A stretch of 64,000 nt of DNA from UBA2334 sp964396895 (GTDB lineage Bacteria > Pseudomonadota > Gammaproteobacteria > Burkholderiales > Burkholderiaceae_C), in contig CAYNGJ010000013.1 in NCBI GenBank assembly GCA_964396895.1, forward strand, positions 1-64,000. Reading direction: 5' to 3'. Positions 17,245 to 25,848 of the stretch are shown in pieces. The notes below the pieces were generated by a model. The model worked only from the letters and a program-made list of their open reading frames with translations. It ran no database searches and had not been told where the DNA came from. A program made the position numbers and the translations under genes. Each line of letters starts with the position of its first letter. Position 1 is the stretch's first letter.

Positions 17245-19101
17245 TCAGGCGTCGATCTCGCGCACGGCTTGGGTGTGGGCCAGGTGGCGTGCGTGTCCCG
17301 CTTCTGCCACCGCGTCATCGCGGCGGACGGTGATGTGACGCACCGCGTTGGCGGCGGCCTTGTGGGGTTCGGCGCCCACGCGCTTCAAGGTGTCGATGAA
17401 GGTCTCGCCGGGCAGGCGCAGGCTGTGGTGGGTGTCGAGCACGGCCTCAATCACGTCCACCACCTCTTCGGCGGCAAACGACGGGCCAATGACCTTGCCG
17501 GCGACAGGTGCACCGCTGAGTGCTGAACCGTCGGACCCGCCCAGCGTGACCTGGTACCACTCTTGCCCGTCCTTGTCCACGCCCAGGATGCCGATGTGGC
17601 CGCTGTGGTGGTGGCCACAGGAGTTGATGCAGCCGCTGATGTGCAGGTCAATTTCGCCCAGGTCGTGCAGCTCGTCCAGGTCGGCGTAGCGCTGGGCAAT
17701 GGCCTCGGCCAGGGGCAGTGAGCGGGCGTTGGCCAGGGCGCAATAGTCGCCGCCGGGGCAGGTGATCATGTCGGTCAGCAGGCGCACATTGGGCTTGGCC
17801 AGGCCCAGTTTGCGGGCGGCGCGCCACAGCTCGGGCAGCTGGTCGCAGCGCACCCAGGGCAGCAACAGGTTTTGGTCGTGCGTCACACGCACCTCGCCGG
17901 CGCTGAACTGGTCGGCCAGCTCGGCGGCGCGGTCGAGCTGGTCGGCGGTGGCGTCACCAGGGGCCTGGCCCAGGCGCTTGAAGCTCAGGGTCACAGCGCG
18001 CAGGTCGGGGTTCTGGTGGGGTGCCACGTTTTGCTTCAGCCAGCGGCCAAATTCCACGTCGTCTTCAGCGGCCGCTTTCAGGATGCGGGCGATTTTTTCG
18101 TCGGCACTGGCCTTGTCGCACGACAGGTCGGGCGCTGCAAAGTGCGCGGCCACGCGGTCGTATTCGGCCTGGGTGATGGTGTGGGGCGCGCCGTCCACGG
18201 TGAGGATGTCGCGGTACTCGGCTTCCACCTCATTCACAAAGCGCTCGCCCTCGGCCTTCACCAGAATTTTGATGCGGGCCTTGTACATGTTGTCGCGGCG
18301 ACCCCAGCGGTTGTAGACCCGCACCACGGCCTCCAGGTAGTTGAGGATCTGGTGCCAGGGCAGGAACTCGCGGATGACCGAGGCCACCACCGGCGTGCGG
18401 CCCATGCCGCCACCCACCAGCACCTTCAGACCCAACTCGCCATCGGCGTTGCGCAGCAGTTGCAGGCCCACGTCGTGCCAGGCGGTGGCGGCGCGGTCTT
18501 CGCGGGCACCGTGAATGGCAATCTTGAACTTGCGCGGCAGGTAGGCAAACTCGGGGTGCAGCGTGCTCCACTGGCGCATGATTTCGGCCAGGGGTCGGGG
18601 GTCGGCCACCTCGTCCACGGCAATGCCGGCACGCTCGTCGCTGGTGATGTTGCGGATGCAGTTGCCGCTGGTCTGTATGCCGTGCAGGTTGACGCTGGCG
18701 AGCAGGTCCATCACGTCGGCGCTTTTGTCCAGTGGAATCCAGTTGAACTGCACGTTCTGGCGGGTGGTGAAGTGGCCGTAGCCCGTTTTCAGGCGCGGGC
18801 CGGGCGTGCTGCCAATGTGGTCCTGGGTGGCCTGGGCGTGGGCCAGCAGCTCGGGCGTGGGGCGGTCAAAGTCTCGGGCCACGGTGGCCAGCACGCGCAG
18901 CTGGGCGCTGTTCAACTCGCCATAGGGTACGGCCACGCGCAGCATGGGCGCGTAGCGCTGCACGTACCAGCCGTTTTGCAGGCGCAGGGGGCGAAAGGCA
19001 TCGTCGCTCAGCGTACCGGCCAGGTTGCGCTGCAACTGGTCGCGGTACTGTGCGGCGCGGGCTTTGACAAACTGGGTGTCGAATTCGGTGTACTGGTACA
19101 T
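17245..19101 (-). CDS. cysI: Sulfite reductase hemoprotein subunit (siroheme, 4Fe-4S)
   Basis: This 618-residue siroheme protein reduces sulfite to sulfide with six electrons. The two ferredoxin-like halves are present. SGNCIRNIT and GHFTTRQNVQFNWI lie in the first half. The cluster and siroheme cysteines lie in TCPGGDYC and INSCGHHHSGHIG in the second half. No CysJ flavoprotein gene is next to it. The FdxA-FNR pair downstream in the same direction is a likely electron source. I used the ATG at 19101; a second one four codons upstream is possible. The first gene of the run is the TauE-type exporter, 60 bases upstream. Confidence 0.92.
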   Translation of the reverse strand: MYQYTEFDTQFVKARAAQYRDQLQRNLAGTLSDDAFRPLRLQNGWYVQRYAPMLRVAVPYGELNSAQLRVLATVARDFDRPTPELLAHAQATQDHIGSTPGPRLKTGYGHFTTRQNVQFNWIPLDKSADVMDLLASVNLHGIQTSGNCIRNITSDERAGIAVDEVADPRPLAEIMRQWSTLHPEFAYLPRKFKIAIHGAREDRAATAWHDVGLQLLRNADGELGLKVLVGGGMGRTPVVASVIREFLPWHQILNYLEAVVRVYNRWGRRDNMYKARIKILVKAEGERFVNEVEAEYRDILTVDGAPHTITQAEYDRVAAHFAAPDLSCDKASADEKIARILKAAAEDDVEFGRWLKQNVAPHQNPDLRAVTLSFKRLGQAPGDATADQLDRAAELADQFSAGEVRVTHDQNLLLPWVRCDQLPELWRAARKLGLAKPNVRLLTDMITCPGGDYCALANARSLPLAEAIAQRYADLDELHDLGEIDLHISGCINSCGHHHSGHIGILGVDKDGQEWYQVTLGGSDGSALSGAPVAGKVIGPSFAAEEVVDVIEAVLDTHHSLRLPGETFIDTLKRVGAEPHKAAANAVRHITVRRDDAVAEAGHARHLAHTQAVREIDA

Positions 19102-19161
19102 GGCGGAAAACAATCAGAAAAAAGCAATGTGGTGTGGGGCCTGGGGCGTCGGGTGGAGGCT

Positions 19162-19953
19162 TTACACCATCACCAGCTTGGTGCCCGCCCAGGCCAACAG
19201 CACCGACAGGATGGAGCGGATCAGCCGCTCCGGGGTGTGGCGCATGAGCCGCGAGCCCAGCCAGATGCCTGGCAGCGAGCCTGCCAGCAGCTTGGCCAGC
19301 AGCGGCCAGTCCACCGAGCCCAGCGAGGCGTGTCCCAGGCCAGCCACCAGCGTCAGGGGCACGGCGTAGGCAATGTCGGCGGCCACGATGCGCGGCAGCG
19401 GCAGCAGCGGGAACAGCACCAGCAACACCGTCACGCCAATGGCCCCGGCACCCACCGACGTGAGGGTGACCATGGTGCCAATGAGCGCACCGAACACCAG
19501 CGGCAGCGACCAGTGGCGGGCCTTCATGGCCGCCAGTTCGTCACCCGGGGCCAGGGTGCGGGGCTGTTGCTTGCCGCGCATGGCTTTGTAAAACATGGCG
19601 CAGGCCGTCAGCAGCAGGGCCACGCCCAGGGTGGTGGTCATGATTTTTTGCACCTCGTGGCTGGCGGGCCCCAGGTGTTTGAGCACGGCCAGTGTCGCCA
19701 GCGCGGCGGGCACACTGCCCGCGCACAACTGGGCCACCACACGCCAGGGCACCAGGCGCTGGCGGTCGAGGCTGACGGTGCCCCCCATCTTGGTGAAGGC
19801 CGCGAACAACAGATCGGTGCCCACGGCCAGGTAGGGCTTCACCCCGAAGAAGAAGATGAGGATGGGTGTCATGAGCGAACCACCGCCGACCCCCGTAAGG
19901 CCAACGATGACCCCAACCACAAACCCCGCGAAGATGAAAGCAATATCGTGCAT
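19162..19953 (-). CDS. TauE/SafE family permease, probable sulfite/sulfonate exporter
   Basis: This 263-residue inner-membrane protein has about seven or eight hydrophobic helices in two repeats. GLTGVGGGSLMTP near residue 20 and LTSVGAGAIGV near 165 are the paired signatures of the TauE/SafE (DUF81) family. These proteins move sulfur anions such as sulfite or sulfoacetate. Its place as the first gene of the cysI-DUF934-cysH-D-N run supports a role in handling sulfate or excess sulfite. The family does not fix direction or cargo. The upstream AT-rich region probably carries the operon promoter. Confidence 0.85.
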   Translation of the reverse strand: MHDIAFIFAGFVVGVIVGLTGVGGGSLMTPILIFFFGVKPYLAVGTDLLFAAFTKMGGTVSLDRQRLVPWRVVAQLCAGSVPAALATLAVLKHLGPASHEVQKIMTTTLGVALLLTACAMFYKAMRGKQQPRTLAPGDELAAMKARHWSLPLVFGALIGTMVTLTSVGAGAIGVTVLLVLFPLLPLPRIVAADIAYAVPLTLVAGLGHASLGSVDWPLLAKLLAGSLPGIWLGSRLMRHTPERLIRSILSVLLAWAGTKLVMV

Positions 19954-19975
19954 GGGGGGCGATTCTACGGGTCAC

Positions 19976-20035
19976 CTTTTATAAATCAAACTACATAATT
20001 TTTATTCCTATATATCAATATGAAATAAAGAGGTG
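19976..20035 (-). promoter_or_regulatory. AT-rich probable promoter/CysB-type control region of the cys operon
   Basis: These 60 bases are far richer in A and T than the surroundings and lie just upstream of the first cys-operon gene. Reading left, TTGATA is followed 15 bases later by TATGTA, a possible -35/-10 pair. LysR-type CysB sites are AT-rich of this sort, but no exact operator can be claimed. Confidence 0.4.
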
Positions 20036-20160
20036 GTGGCGTACGGCGTCAACTGTGTCCGTGTGGGTTGGCACCACCGACCCTCTTGCGGCAGAAACAC
20101 CGGACGCCCAACACGCAATTTTTTGCACACCGGCACGGGGGGCTGCGGTAGCATTTGTGC

Positions 20161-20814
20161 ATGTCCACCGAACGTCCCTCGTCCAAGACCAGCGCCCAAG
20201 CCCCTGGCCACGGGACCGTGGCTGACGCTGACCCGTCTGGTACCGGTGCCTCAGCGCTCGGTGCTGCGCTGGACTTGGACCTGGGCATCGATTTCGATGC
20301 CACAGACCCCATGCCCACCCCCACGCACGTGCCGCTGTCACACCAGGCCGCGCGCACCCCGCCGCAGGCACGCAGCCAGGTGTTGCAGACCGCGTCACGG
20401 CGGGTGCTGGTGGTCAGCGCCGACGCGCAGGAGCGTGCCCACCTGCGCGCCTGCCTGGCCCTGTCGCGCCTGGTGTGGGTGGACGAAGCCAGCACCACCA
20501 CACAGGCGCGCTCGGCGTTGGCCGACCACCACCACGCGCTGGTGTTCATCAACGTGGACACACCGGTGATCGACAGCGCCCGGCTGCTGGCCGAGGTGCG
20601 GCAGTTGCGGCCACAGGCGCTGGTGCTGGCCACCTCTGATGGGCGCGGCGATGCGTCCGGTCTGCGCTGGCGCTGGTGGGGGGGGGTGACGCGGTGGTGG
20701 CAGCGGCGGGCCGCCAAGCAGGCGGGCTTTCACGACCTGCTGCACAAACCTTTGCGCAGCGGCTTGGTCAACACCTGGGCCAGACAGGTGTTGCAAACAT
20801 ACGAAAAAATATAG
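20161..20814 (+). CDS. Atypical pseudo-receiver protein with disordered N-terminus
   Basis: This 217-residue protein begins with about 75 residues rich in Ala, Pro, Ser and Thr. A response-regulator-like fold follows: RRVLVVSADAQERAHL near 80-95 is the first strand and acidic pocket, and LVFINVDTP near 127-135 is the third strand. Asn131 stands where the phosphorylatable Asp is expected. HKPL near 195-198 keeps the conserved Lys. It therefore probably cannot be phosphorylated in the usual way. An insert rich in Trp and Arg (about 169-182) interrupts the fourth helix. There is no output domain. An AT-rich repeat begins at its last codons. Its role is unknown. Confidence 0.6.
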   Translation: MSTERPSSKTSAQAPGHGTVADADPSGTGASALGAALDLDLGIDFDATDPMPTPTHVPLSHQAARTPPQARSQVLQTASRRVLVVSADAQERAHLRACLALSRLVWVDEASTTTQARSALADHHHALVFINVDTPVIDSARLLAEVRQLRPQALVLATSDGRGDASGLRWRWWGGVTRWWQRRAAKQAGFHDLLHKPLRSGLVNTWARQVLQTYEKI

Positions 20815-20863
20815 CTATCAAGTCAATAAAATCAAGCGATATAAGCTGATTTCATTGATTTTT
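20811..20863 (+). repeat. AT-rich interspersed repeat, copy 3
   Basis: It reads ATAGCTATCAAG, a spacer, AATCAAGCGATATAAGC and a T-rich end. It bridges the stop codons of the pseudo-receiver gene and of the convergent mnmC gene, so both reading frames end within it. Confidence 0.75.
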
Positions 20864-22636
20864 AGTGTGCGCAGTTCTTTTGCGGACTGCCTTCAGCACA
20901 AAGCGGGCGGGGTCCAGTGCGTCGGCGTGTCGCTTTTCGATGGGCAGGGGTTCGCCCAGCATGCGGGCCACCAGCAACTCAGCCGCCAGTTTGGACAGGG
21001 TCAACCCCCGTGAACCCAGGGCGCACAGCGTCCACAGACCAGGCACCCGGGCCAGTGTGGCCAATTGGCTGCTGGGGGTGGGGGGTGGCGTGGCCGCGGG
21101 CACAGCACCCACCAGGGGCAGCCGGTCGAGGGAGGCGCAGCGCACCTCGGCCCAACCCAGCAACTCGCCCGTCGCCTGCTGTTGGCGCAGGTGCGCATGG
21201 GCCAGGGGCAGCATGGCTTGCAGGCTGCTGGCGTTGCGCTCGTGGGCCGCTGCGGTGGTGTCGCGGTTGTCGAGGCCACGCTCATAGGTGGAACCCATGG
21301 TCCACAGCCGGGGGGCCGTGGGGTGGGCGCTGTCTTGGTAGCAGGGCACGTACACACCGTGGTCGCGCAACGGGTGTGGGGCAAAGGGTGGCACGGCCAG
21401 CGGGGCGTAGCTCAGTTGCCCTTTGACGGGCCGCAACGGCTGGTTCAGATCCAGCTGGGCCATGTGGGGCGCGAGCAGGCTGGCACTGCCGAACGCCGCC
21501 GTCACCACCGCATGCGGGGCTTGCGCCAACAACCGGCCTTGGGCATCCAGCGCCCGCCAATGTGGGGCCGGGAGGGGGCCTGGCTGCAGTTGGTCCACGG
21601 CGCAGCCCCAGTGGGTGCGCAACAAACCCGTGGCCTGGGCCTGGGCCAGCCAGGCTTGTACCAGGGCAGCCGGGCGCACCATGGCGGCGGGCATGGGGGT
21701 GGCGACGGTGGGGGGAGCTGGGTGTGCCGCCGACGGGTCTTGGCGCAGGTTGCTCACCTGGGTGGGCTGCCAGCCCGCCCCCATGGGCACCCAGTGTTGC
21801 AACTCGCGCAAGTGCATGACCATGCCCGCACGGGACAGCTCAGACAAAACCGTTTCACTGGCGGTGACGTGTTCACTCAACATGCCCACGGGCAGGGCCG
21901 ATGCCCCTTGGGCCGGGCCCGGGTGCTGGTCCAGCAGGTCCACCTGCCAGCCGCGCTGGGTGAGGCTGGCGCACAGGGCTGCCCCTGCCAAGCCGGCACC
22001 CACGACCAGGGCATGGGCGGGCGTGGGGCTGGGTGGGGCTGGTGTGGGCCAGCGGGGCTGGTAACTGGCCCGAAGCGTGTGCTGGGCGGTGGGCCGAGGG
22101 TCATTGGGCGATACCCAGCCCGCTTGTGTCCAGCCATCGGTGGGTGCCGTCCACAGCGCCGAATCGCTGCTCAGGGTGGCCTGGGGTGCGCACACGCGGG
22201 CCAGGGCCTTGGGCAGTGGCACGGGGTGGGTGGGGGCGGTGGCGGCTTGCAGGTGTTCCGTGGCCAGCCAGACGTGGTTGGCCTGGCAAGACAGGGCCGA
22301 CAGGCTCTGTGGCACCGCGCCCAGGCACAGGGTGAGGTGCCAGCGGCCCCAGTCGAAACGGTGAAAACCGATTGGCCAGTCGGTGGCCATGGTGCTGGCG
22401 GGAGCGGTGGGCGGTGAGCCGTCGGTACCGCCTTTGCTTTTTGTGTGTAGGGCTGGCGCCAGCGCGGTCTGCCACGCGGGCCAGTGTGCGGGGGCGCACA
22501 ACAGCACCAGGTGGCGTGGGTGGCCAGGTGAGGACGGGTCGTCGGTGGTCAGCCAGGGTTGCAGCCAGGCCAGCAGGGGGGCAGGCGACGCACCCGCCAA
22601 GGCCAGCCAGGTGGTGGGGGTGGCGTGCCCGCTCAA
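20852..22636 (-). CDS. mnmC: tRNA U34 modification oxidoreductase MnmC with degenerate methyltransferase half
   Basis: This protein of about 594 residues carries the FAD-dependent half of MnmC, which converts the cmnm5 side chain of wobble uridine to nm5 in several tRNAs. HALVVGAGLAGAALC starts the FAD fold near residue 210, and LWTLCALGSRGLTLS lies near the end. The N-terminal 210 residues keep only scraps of the methyltransferase half, such as GFHRFDWGRWHLTLCLG. They lack the SAM-binding glycine motif (GFGLG type) and the LDGF motif. The second methylation step may thus be missing or supplied elsewhere. The start is uncertain: a TTG at 22636 lies 4 bases after the yggX stop. Confidence 0.8.
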   Translation of the reverse strand: MSGHATPTTWLALAGASPAPLLAWLQPWLTTDDPSSPGHPRHLVLLCAPAHWPAWQTALAPALHTKSKGGTDGSPPTAPASTMATDWPIGFHRFDWGRWHLTLCLGAVPQSLSALSCQANHVWLATEHLQAATAPTHPVPLPKALARVCAPQATLSSDSALWTAPTDGWTQAGWVSPNDPRPTAQHTLRASYQPRWPTPAPPSPTPAHALVVGAGLAGAALCASLTQRGWQVDLLDQHPGPAQGASALPVGMLSEHVTASETVLSELSRAGMVMHLRELQHWVPMGAGWQPTQVSNLRQDPSAAHPAPPTVATPMPAAMVRPAALVQAWLAQAQATGLLRTHWGCAVDQLQPGPLPAPHWRALDAQGRLLAQAPHAVVTAAFGSASLLAPHMAQLDLNQPLRPVKGQLSYAPLAVPPFAPHPLRDHGVYVPCYQDSAHPTAPRLWTMGSTYERGLDNRDTTAAAHERNASSLQAMLPLAHAHLRQQQATGELLGWAEVRCASLDRLPLVGAVPAATPPPTPSSQLATLARVPGLWTLCALGSRGLTLSKLAAELLVARMLGEPLPIEKRHADALDPARFVLKAVRKRTAHTKNQ

Positions 22637-22640
22637 GGCA

Positions 22641-22913
22641 TCAGGCCGTGGGGGGGACGTAACCCTGCACGCCGTCGGCGCCGTCACCGAAGAAGTGGTT
22701 TTCCATCTGGCGGGCCAGGTATTGGCGGGCGCGGGCATCGGCCAGGTTCAGGCGGTTTTCATTGACCAGCATGGTCTGGTGCTTGAGCCAGGCGGCCCAG
22801 GCTTCTTTGCTGACGTTTTCCCACAGGCGTTTGCCCAGTTCGCCCGGGTAGGGGGGGAAGTCCAGTCCCTCGGCTTCTTTGCCCAGTTTGATGCATTGGA
22901 TGGTGCGTGCCAT
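22641..22913 (-). CDS. yggX: Probable Fe(2+)-trafficking protein YggX
   Basis: This 90-residue protein of the YggX family protects iron-sulfur clusters and helps iron handling under oxidative stress. MARTIQCIKLGKEAEGLDF at the N-terminus, with its conserved Cys7, is the family signature. FPPYPGELGKRLW and LVNENRLNL follow. AAGGA lies about 7 bases before the ATG. It precedes mnmC by four bases and so may be co-transcribed with it. The length is usual for the family. Confidence 0.96.
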   Translation of the reverse strand: MARTIQCIKLGKEAEGLDFPPYPGELGKRLWENVSKEAWAAWLKHQTMLVNENRLNLADARARQYLARQMENHFFGDGADGVQGYVPPTA

Positions 22914-22959
22914 GGGGGTGTCCTTGTGTGTTGTTGGTGCGGAGCGGCGGATGGTAGCG

Positions 22960-23736
22960 TCACTGTTCGACGAAAGCGCGCTCCACCACGTAATCCCCGG
23001 GGGTCGTGGTACTGCCTTCGGTGAAGTTGCGTGCATTGAGCAAACCGCGCATGTCTTTGTTGAGCTCGGGGCTGCCGCAAATCATCACGCGGTCGGTCAG
23101 CGGATCCATGGTGGGCAGACCCAGGTCGGCTTCCAGCTTGCCGGTTTCAATCAGTGTGGTGACACGGCCCTGGTTGCGGAAGGGTTCGCGCGTGACGGTG
23201 GGGTAGTACAGCAGCTGCTCGCTGATCATCTCGCCCAGAAATTCGTGCTCGGGCAGTTCGTGGGTGATGAATTCTTGGTAGGCCAGCTCGGCCACTTGGC
23301 GAACGCCGTGCACCAGCACCACTTTTTCGAATTTTTCGTAGGTGGCGGGGTCGCGGATGACGCTCAGGAAGGGGGCCAAACCCGTGCCGGTACCGATCAG
23401 GTACAGGTTTTTGCCGGGCAGCAGGTAGTCAATCAGCAGGGTGCCGGTGGGCTTTTTGCCCACAATGATCTTGTCACCCACCTGGATGTGTTGCAGCTTG
23501 GAGGTCAGGGGGCCGTCCGGGACCTTGATACTGAAAAACTCCAGGTGCTCTTCGTAATTGGCGCTGACGATGCTGTAGGCGCGCAGCAGCGGCTTGCCGT
23601 TTTCTTGGCGCAGGCCAATCATGGTGAAGTGGCCGTTGGAAAAGCGCAAGGCCTGGTCACGGGTGGTGGTGAAGCTGAACAGGCGGTCTGTCCAGTGGTG
23701 AACACTCAGTACGGTTTCTTCCAGAAATGCGCTCAT
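22960..23736 (-). CDS. fpr: Ferredoxin-NADP+ reductase (Fpr type)
   Basis: This 258-residue FAD enzyme of the plant-type/bacterial FNR superfamily exchanges electrons between NADPH and ferredoxin or flavodoxin. The FAD motif RAYSIVSANYEE lies near residue 50, the NADP loop GTGTGLAPFLSV near 117, and MICGSPELNKDM near 222. The C-terminus VVERAFVEQ is typical of the subclass. The ATG at 23736 gives the expected family length. It is a second, unrelated FNR in this window, the other being the TrxR-like one beside fdxA. In many proteobacteria fpr answers oxidative stress; no regulator is seen here. Confidence 0.92.
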   Translation of the reverse strand: MSAFLEETVLSVHHWTDRLFSFTTTRDQALRFSNGHFTMIGLRQENGKPLLRAYSIVSANYEEHLEFFSIKVPDGPLTSKLQHIQVGDKIIVGKKPTGTLLIDYLLPGKNLYLIGTGTGLAPFLSVIRDPATYEKFEKVVLVHGVRQVAELAYQEFITHELPEHEFLGEMISEQLLYYPTVTREPFRNQGRVTTLIETGKLEADLGLPTMDPLTDRVMICGSPELNKDMRGLLNARNFTEGSTTTPGDYVVERAFVEQ

Positions 23737-23936
23737 ATCGGGCCTTGGCAGTGACTCTCGGGTTAGAAAAGGGGTGAGTGTAAGTCTTGACCACGGTGCG
23801 GACTTTGATCCAGGTGGAACCAACTGCCCGTCACGCCACTCAAGGGTGGGCCAAACAGCCGCGTGTTTGGCACTGCGAGACAATGCAAGTGCTGTGCCCG
23901 GCCCAGGGTGTTCCATTTATTCCAAAAGGTATTCGA

Positions 23937-24461
23937 TTGACTTCCGTTCTGAACCCCGCGTTGGTGTGGTGCCGTGTCCGGCCCCGTCAGGTCCTGGCTG
24001 CCACGGCCGCGTTGTGTGTGGGCCTGCTGGCCTTTGGCCTGTACTTGCAGCATGTGGTGGGCCTGGAGCCTTGCCCCATGTGCATCGTGCAGCGGTACAC
24101 CCTGGTGCTGGTGGCGTTGGTGGCGGGGGTGGGTGCTGTGTTCGAGCGCCCGTTGTGGCAGAAAGTGGTGGCGGTCAAACTGTTGTTTTTGGCGGGTTTT
24201 GGCGCTTTTGTGGCAGCCCGACAAAGCTGGTTGCAGTGGAACCCGCCCGAAGTGGCAAGTTGCGGACGCGATTTTTACGGAATGATCGAGTCGTTTCCCC
24301 TGCAGCGTGTTGTTCCCATGATCTTCAAGGGCAGCGGCGACTGCGCCGCCATCGATTGGACCTTTCTGGGGCTGACCATTGCCAACTGGTCGTTCCTCAA
24401 CTTCCTGTTGATCGCTGCTGTGGCCGTGGGTTTGCTGGTCGCTCGCCCACGCCACGGTTGA
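23937..24461 (+). CDS. dsbB: Disulfide bond formation protein B
   Basis: This inner-membrane protein of about 174 residues has four helices and re-oxidises periplasmic DsbA, passing electrons to ubiquinone. The first periplasmic loop holds CPMC (in LEPCPMCIVQRY) and the second holds the cysteines of CGRDFYG and SGDCA, giving the four redox cysteines. I chose the TTG at 23937 because AAAAGG lies about 7 bases upstream and it gives the standard length. An ATG at 23883 would add 18 residues with no match to the family. No dsbA is nearby. Confidence 0.92.
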   Translation: MTSVLNPALVWCRVRPRQVLAATAALCVGLLAFGLYLQHVVGLEPCPMCIVQRYTLVLVALVAGVGAVFERPLWQKVVAVKLLFLAGFGAFVAARQSWLQWNPPEVASCGRDFYGMIESFPLQRVVPMIFKGSGDCAAIDWTFLGLTIANWSFLNFLLIAAVAVGLLVARPRHG

Positions 24462-24469
24462 TTACAAAT

Positions 24470-24517
24470 CAGTAGCTTACATTTATTTATGGGTAAGCTC
24501 TGAAGGCCATTTTTATC
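24470..24517 (+). repeat. AT-rich interspersed repeat, copy 4
   Basis: It reads GTAGCTTACATTT, a short spacer, TAAGCTCTGAAGGCCATTTT. It lies between convergent dsbB and ppk2 and reaches the ppk2 stop codon. Confidence 0.75.
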
Positions 24518-25769
24518 ACAAAATGGCGCTGCCAGGTCGCTCGCCGCGTTCGTACACCACGTGGGCTCGGCCCACCAACAGTGAATCCAGCGTGCCGATG
24601 TGGTCGGCGTTTTTGTTGGTGTAAGGCAACTTTTGCAACACGTAGCGCATGGCGTTGAGGCGTGCGCGCTTCTTGCAATCGCTTTTGATGACCGTCCAGG
24701 GAGCGTCGGCCGTGTCCGTCTCGAAAAACATGCCTTCCTTGGCCTGGGTGTAGTCCTCCCACTTGTCGAGTGAGGCCAGGTCAATCGGGCTGAGCTTCCA
24801 CTGCTTGAGGGGATGGGCCTCGCGTTCCTTGAAGCGGCGGCGCTGCTCTTTTCGGCTGACCGAGAACCAGAATTTGATGAGGTGCACCCCGCTGCGCACC
24901 AGTTGGCGCTCAAACTGCGGTGCCTGGCGCATGAACTCCTGGTACTCATCGTCCGAGCAAAAACCCATGACCCGTTCCACACCGGCGCGGTTGTACCAGC
25001 TTCGGTCGAACATCACAATCTCTCCCGCAGTGGGCAGGTGTTGCACGTAACGCTGGAAGTACCACTGGCCACGCTCCACCTCGCTGGGTTTTTCCAGCGC
25101 CACCACACGGGCACCCCGTGGGTTGAGGTGCTCCATCATGCGTTTGATGGTGCCGCCCTTGCCCGCGGCATCGCGCCCTTCAAACAGGATGACCACGCGC
25201 TGGCCCGTTTCTTTGGCCCAGGCCTGGAGCTTGAGCAGCTCCACCTGCAGCAGGTATTTTTGCTGCTCGTAGGTTTTGCGCGACAGCAGGTTTTTGTAGG
25301 GATATTCGCCGCTGCGCCAGTTGGTGGCCAGTTCTTCGTCGGGTTTGGCTTGCAGGCGTGCCTGCTTTCGCACATCGCTGGCTCGCTGCTTCAGCAGTTG
25401 CCGGATGGCTTTGGCGTCGTCAGGGGCCGCACCCTCCAAAATGGCTTTGAGTGACGCGGCGGTTTTCTCGGGCTTTTTGCCCGCCTGGGCCAAGATGTCG
25501 CTGACCGCCGCCAACTTGGCACTCTGGGCTTTTTCCACCGCGCGGTTCACCGTGGCTTGGCGGAGTTTGGCGGGTTGCCGGGTGCCCAAGGTGTCTCCCG
25601 CGCTTGCCTTGCGGGGAGTGGCTTTGGCTGCGGTCCGAGGGGTGCGCGGCTTGGCCACAGCGTGTGTCACGGCTTTGGCGGGGGCCGCGGCCCGGGTGGG
25701 CTGGGGTGACGGTGTGGCTGCAGCGGACAGGGTGTCGGACGGGGTGGCTTTGTCTTCTGGGGTGTGCAT
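24516..25769 (-). CDS. ppk2: Polyphosphate kinase 2 (PPK2)
   Basis: This 417-residue PPK2 interconverts polyphosphate and nucleoside di- or triphosphates. Walker A is GRDAAGKGG at about 198-206, and Walker B with catalytic Arg is FDRSWYNRAGVERVMGF near 255. QWKLSPIDLASLDKW near 325 is typical of class I (ADP/GDP-active) enzymes. The first 130 residues are an Ala-, Lys- and Pro-rich tail resembling histone H1-like proteins, not seen in the minimal 270-300-residue enzymes. The tail could bind polyphosphate or DNA, which is an inference. It starts with ATG, with no close co-transcribed neighbour. Confidence 0.92.
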   Translation of the reverse strand: MHTPEDKATPSDTLSAAATPSPQPTRAAAPAKAVTHAVAKPRTPRTAAKATPRKASAGDTLGTRQPAKLRQATVNRAVEKAQSAKLAAVSDILAQAGKKPEKTAASLKAILEGAAPDDAKAIRQLLKQRASDVRKQARLQAKPDEELATNWRSGEYPYKNLLSRKTYEQQKYLLQVELLKLQAWAKETGQRVVILFEGRDAAGKGGTIKRMMEHLNPRGARVVALEKPSEVERGQWYFQRYVQHLPTAGEIVMFDRSWYNRAGVERVMGFCSDDEYQEFMRQAPQFERQLVRSGVHLIKFWFSVSRKEQRRRFKEREAHPLKQWKLSPIDLASLDKWEDYTQAKEGMFFETDTADAPWTVIKSDCKKRARLNAMRYVLQKLPYTNKNADHIGTLDSLLVGRAHVVYERGERPGSAIL

Positions 25770-25848
25770 GGTGGTCCTGTCATCAAAAGGTCAATTTGAC
25801 AGTATCGGCACCCGTCCCCACCGCTGGTTTGACTTGCCTCAACAACCC

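Noticed and set aside
17872..19998. A 708-residue plus-strand open frame across cysI and the exporter.
   Set aside because: It is antisense to well-supported genes, with composition of a shadow frame and no recognisable motif.
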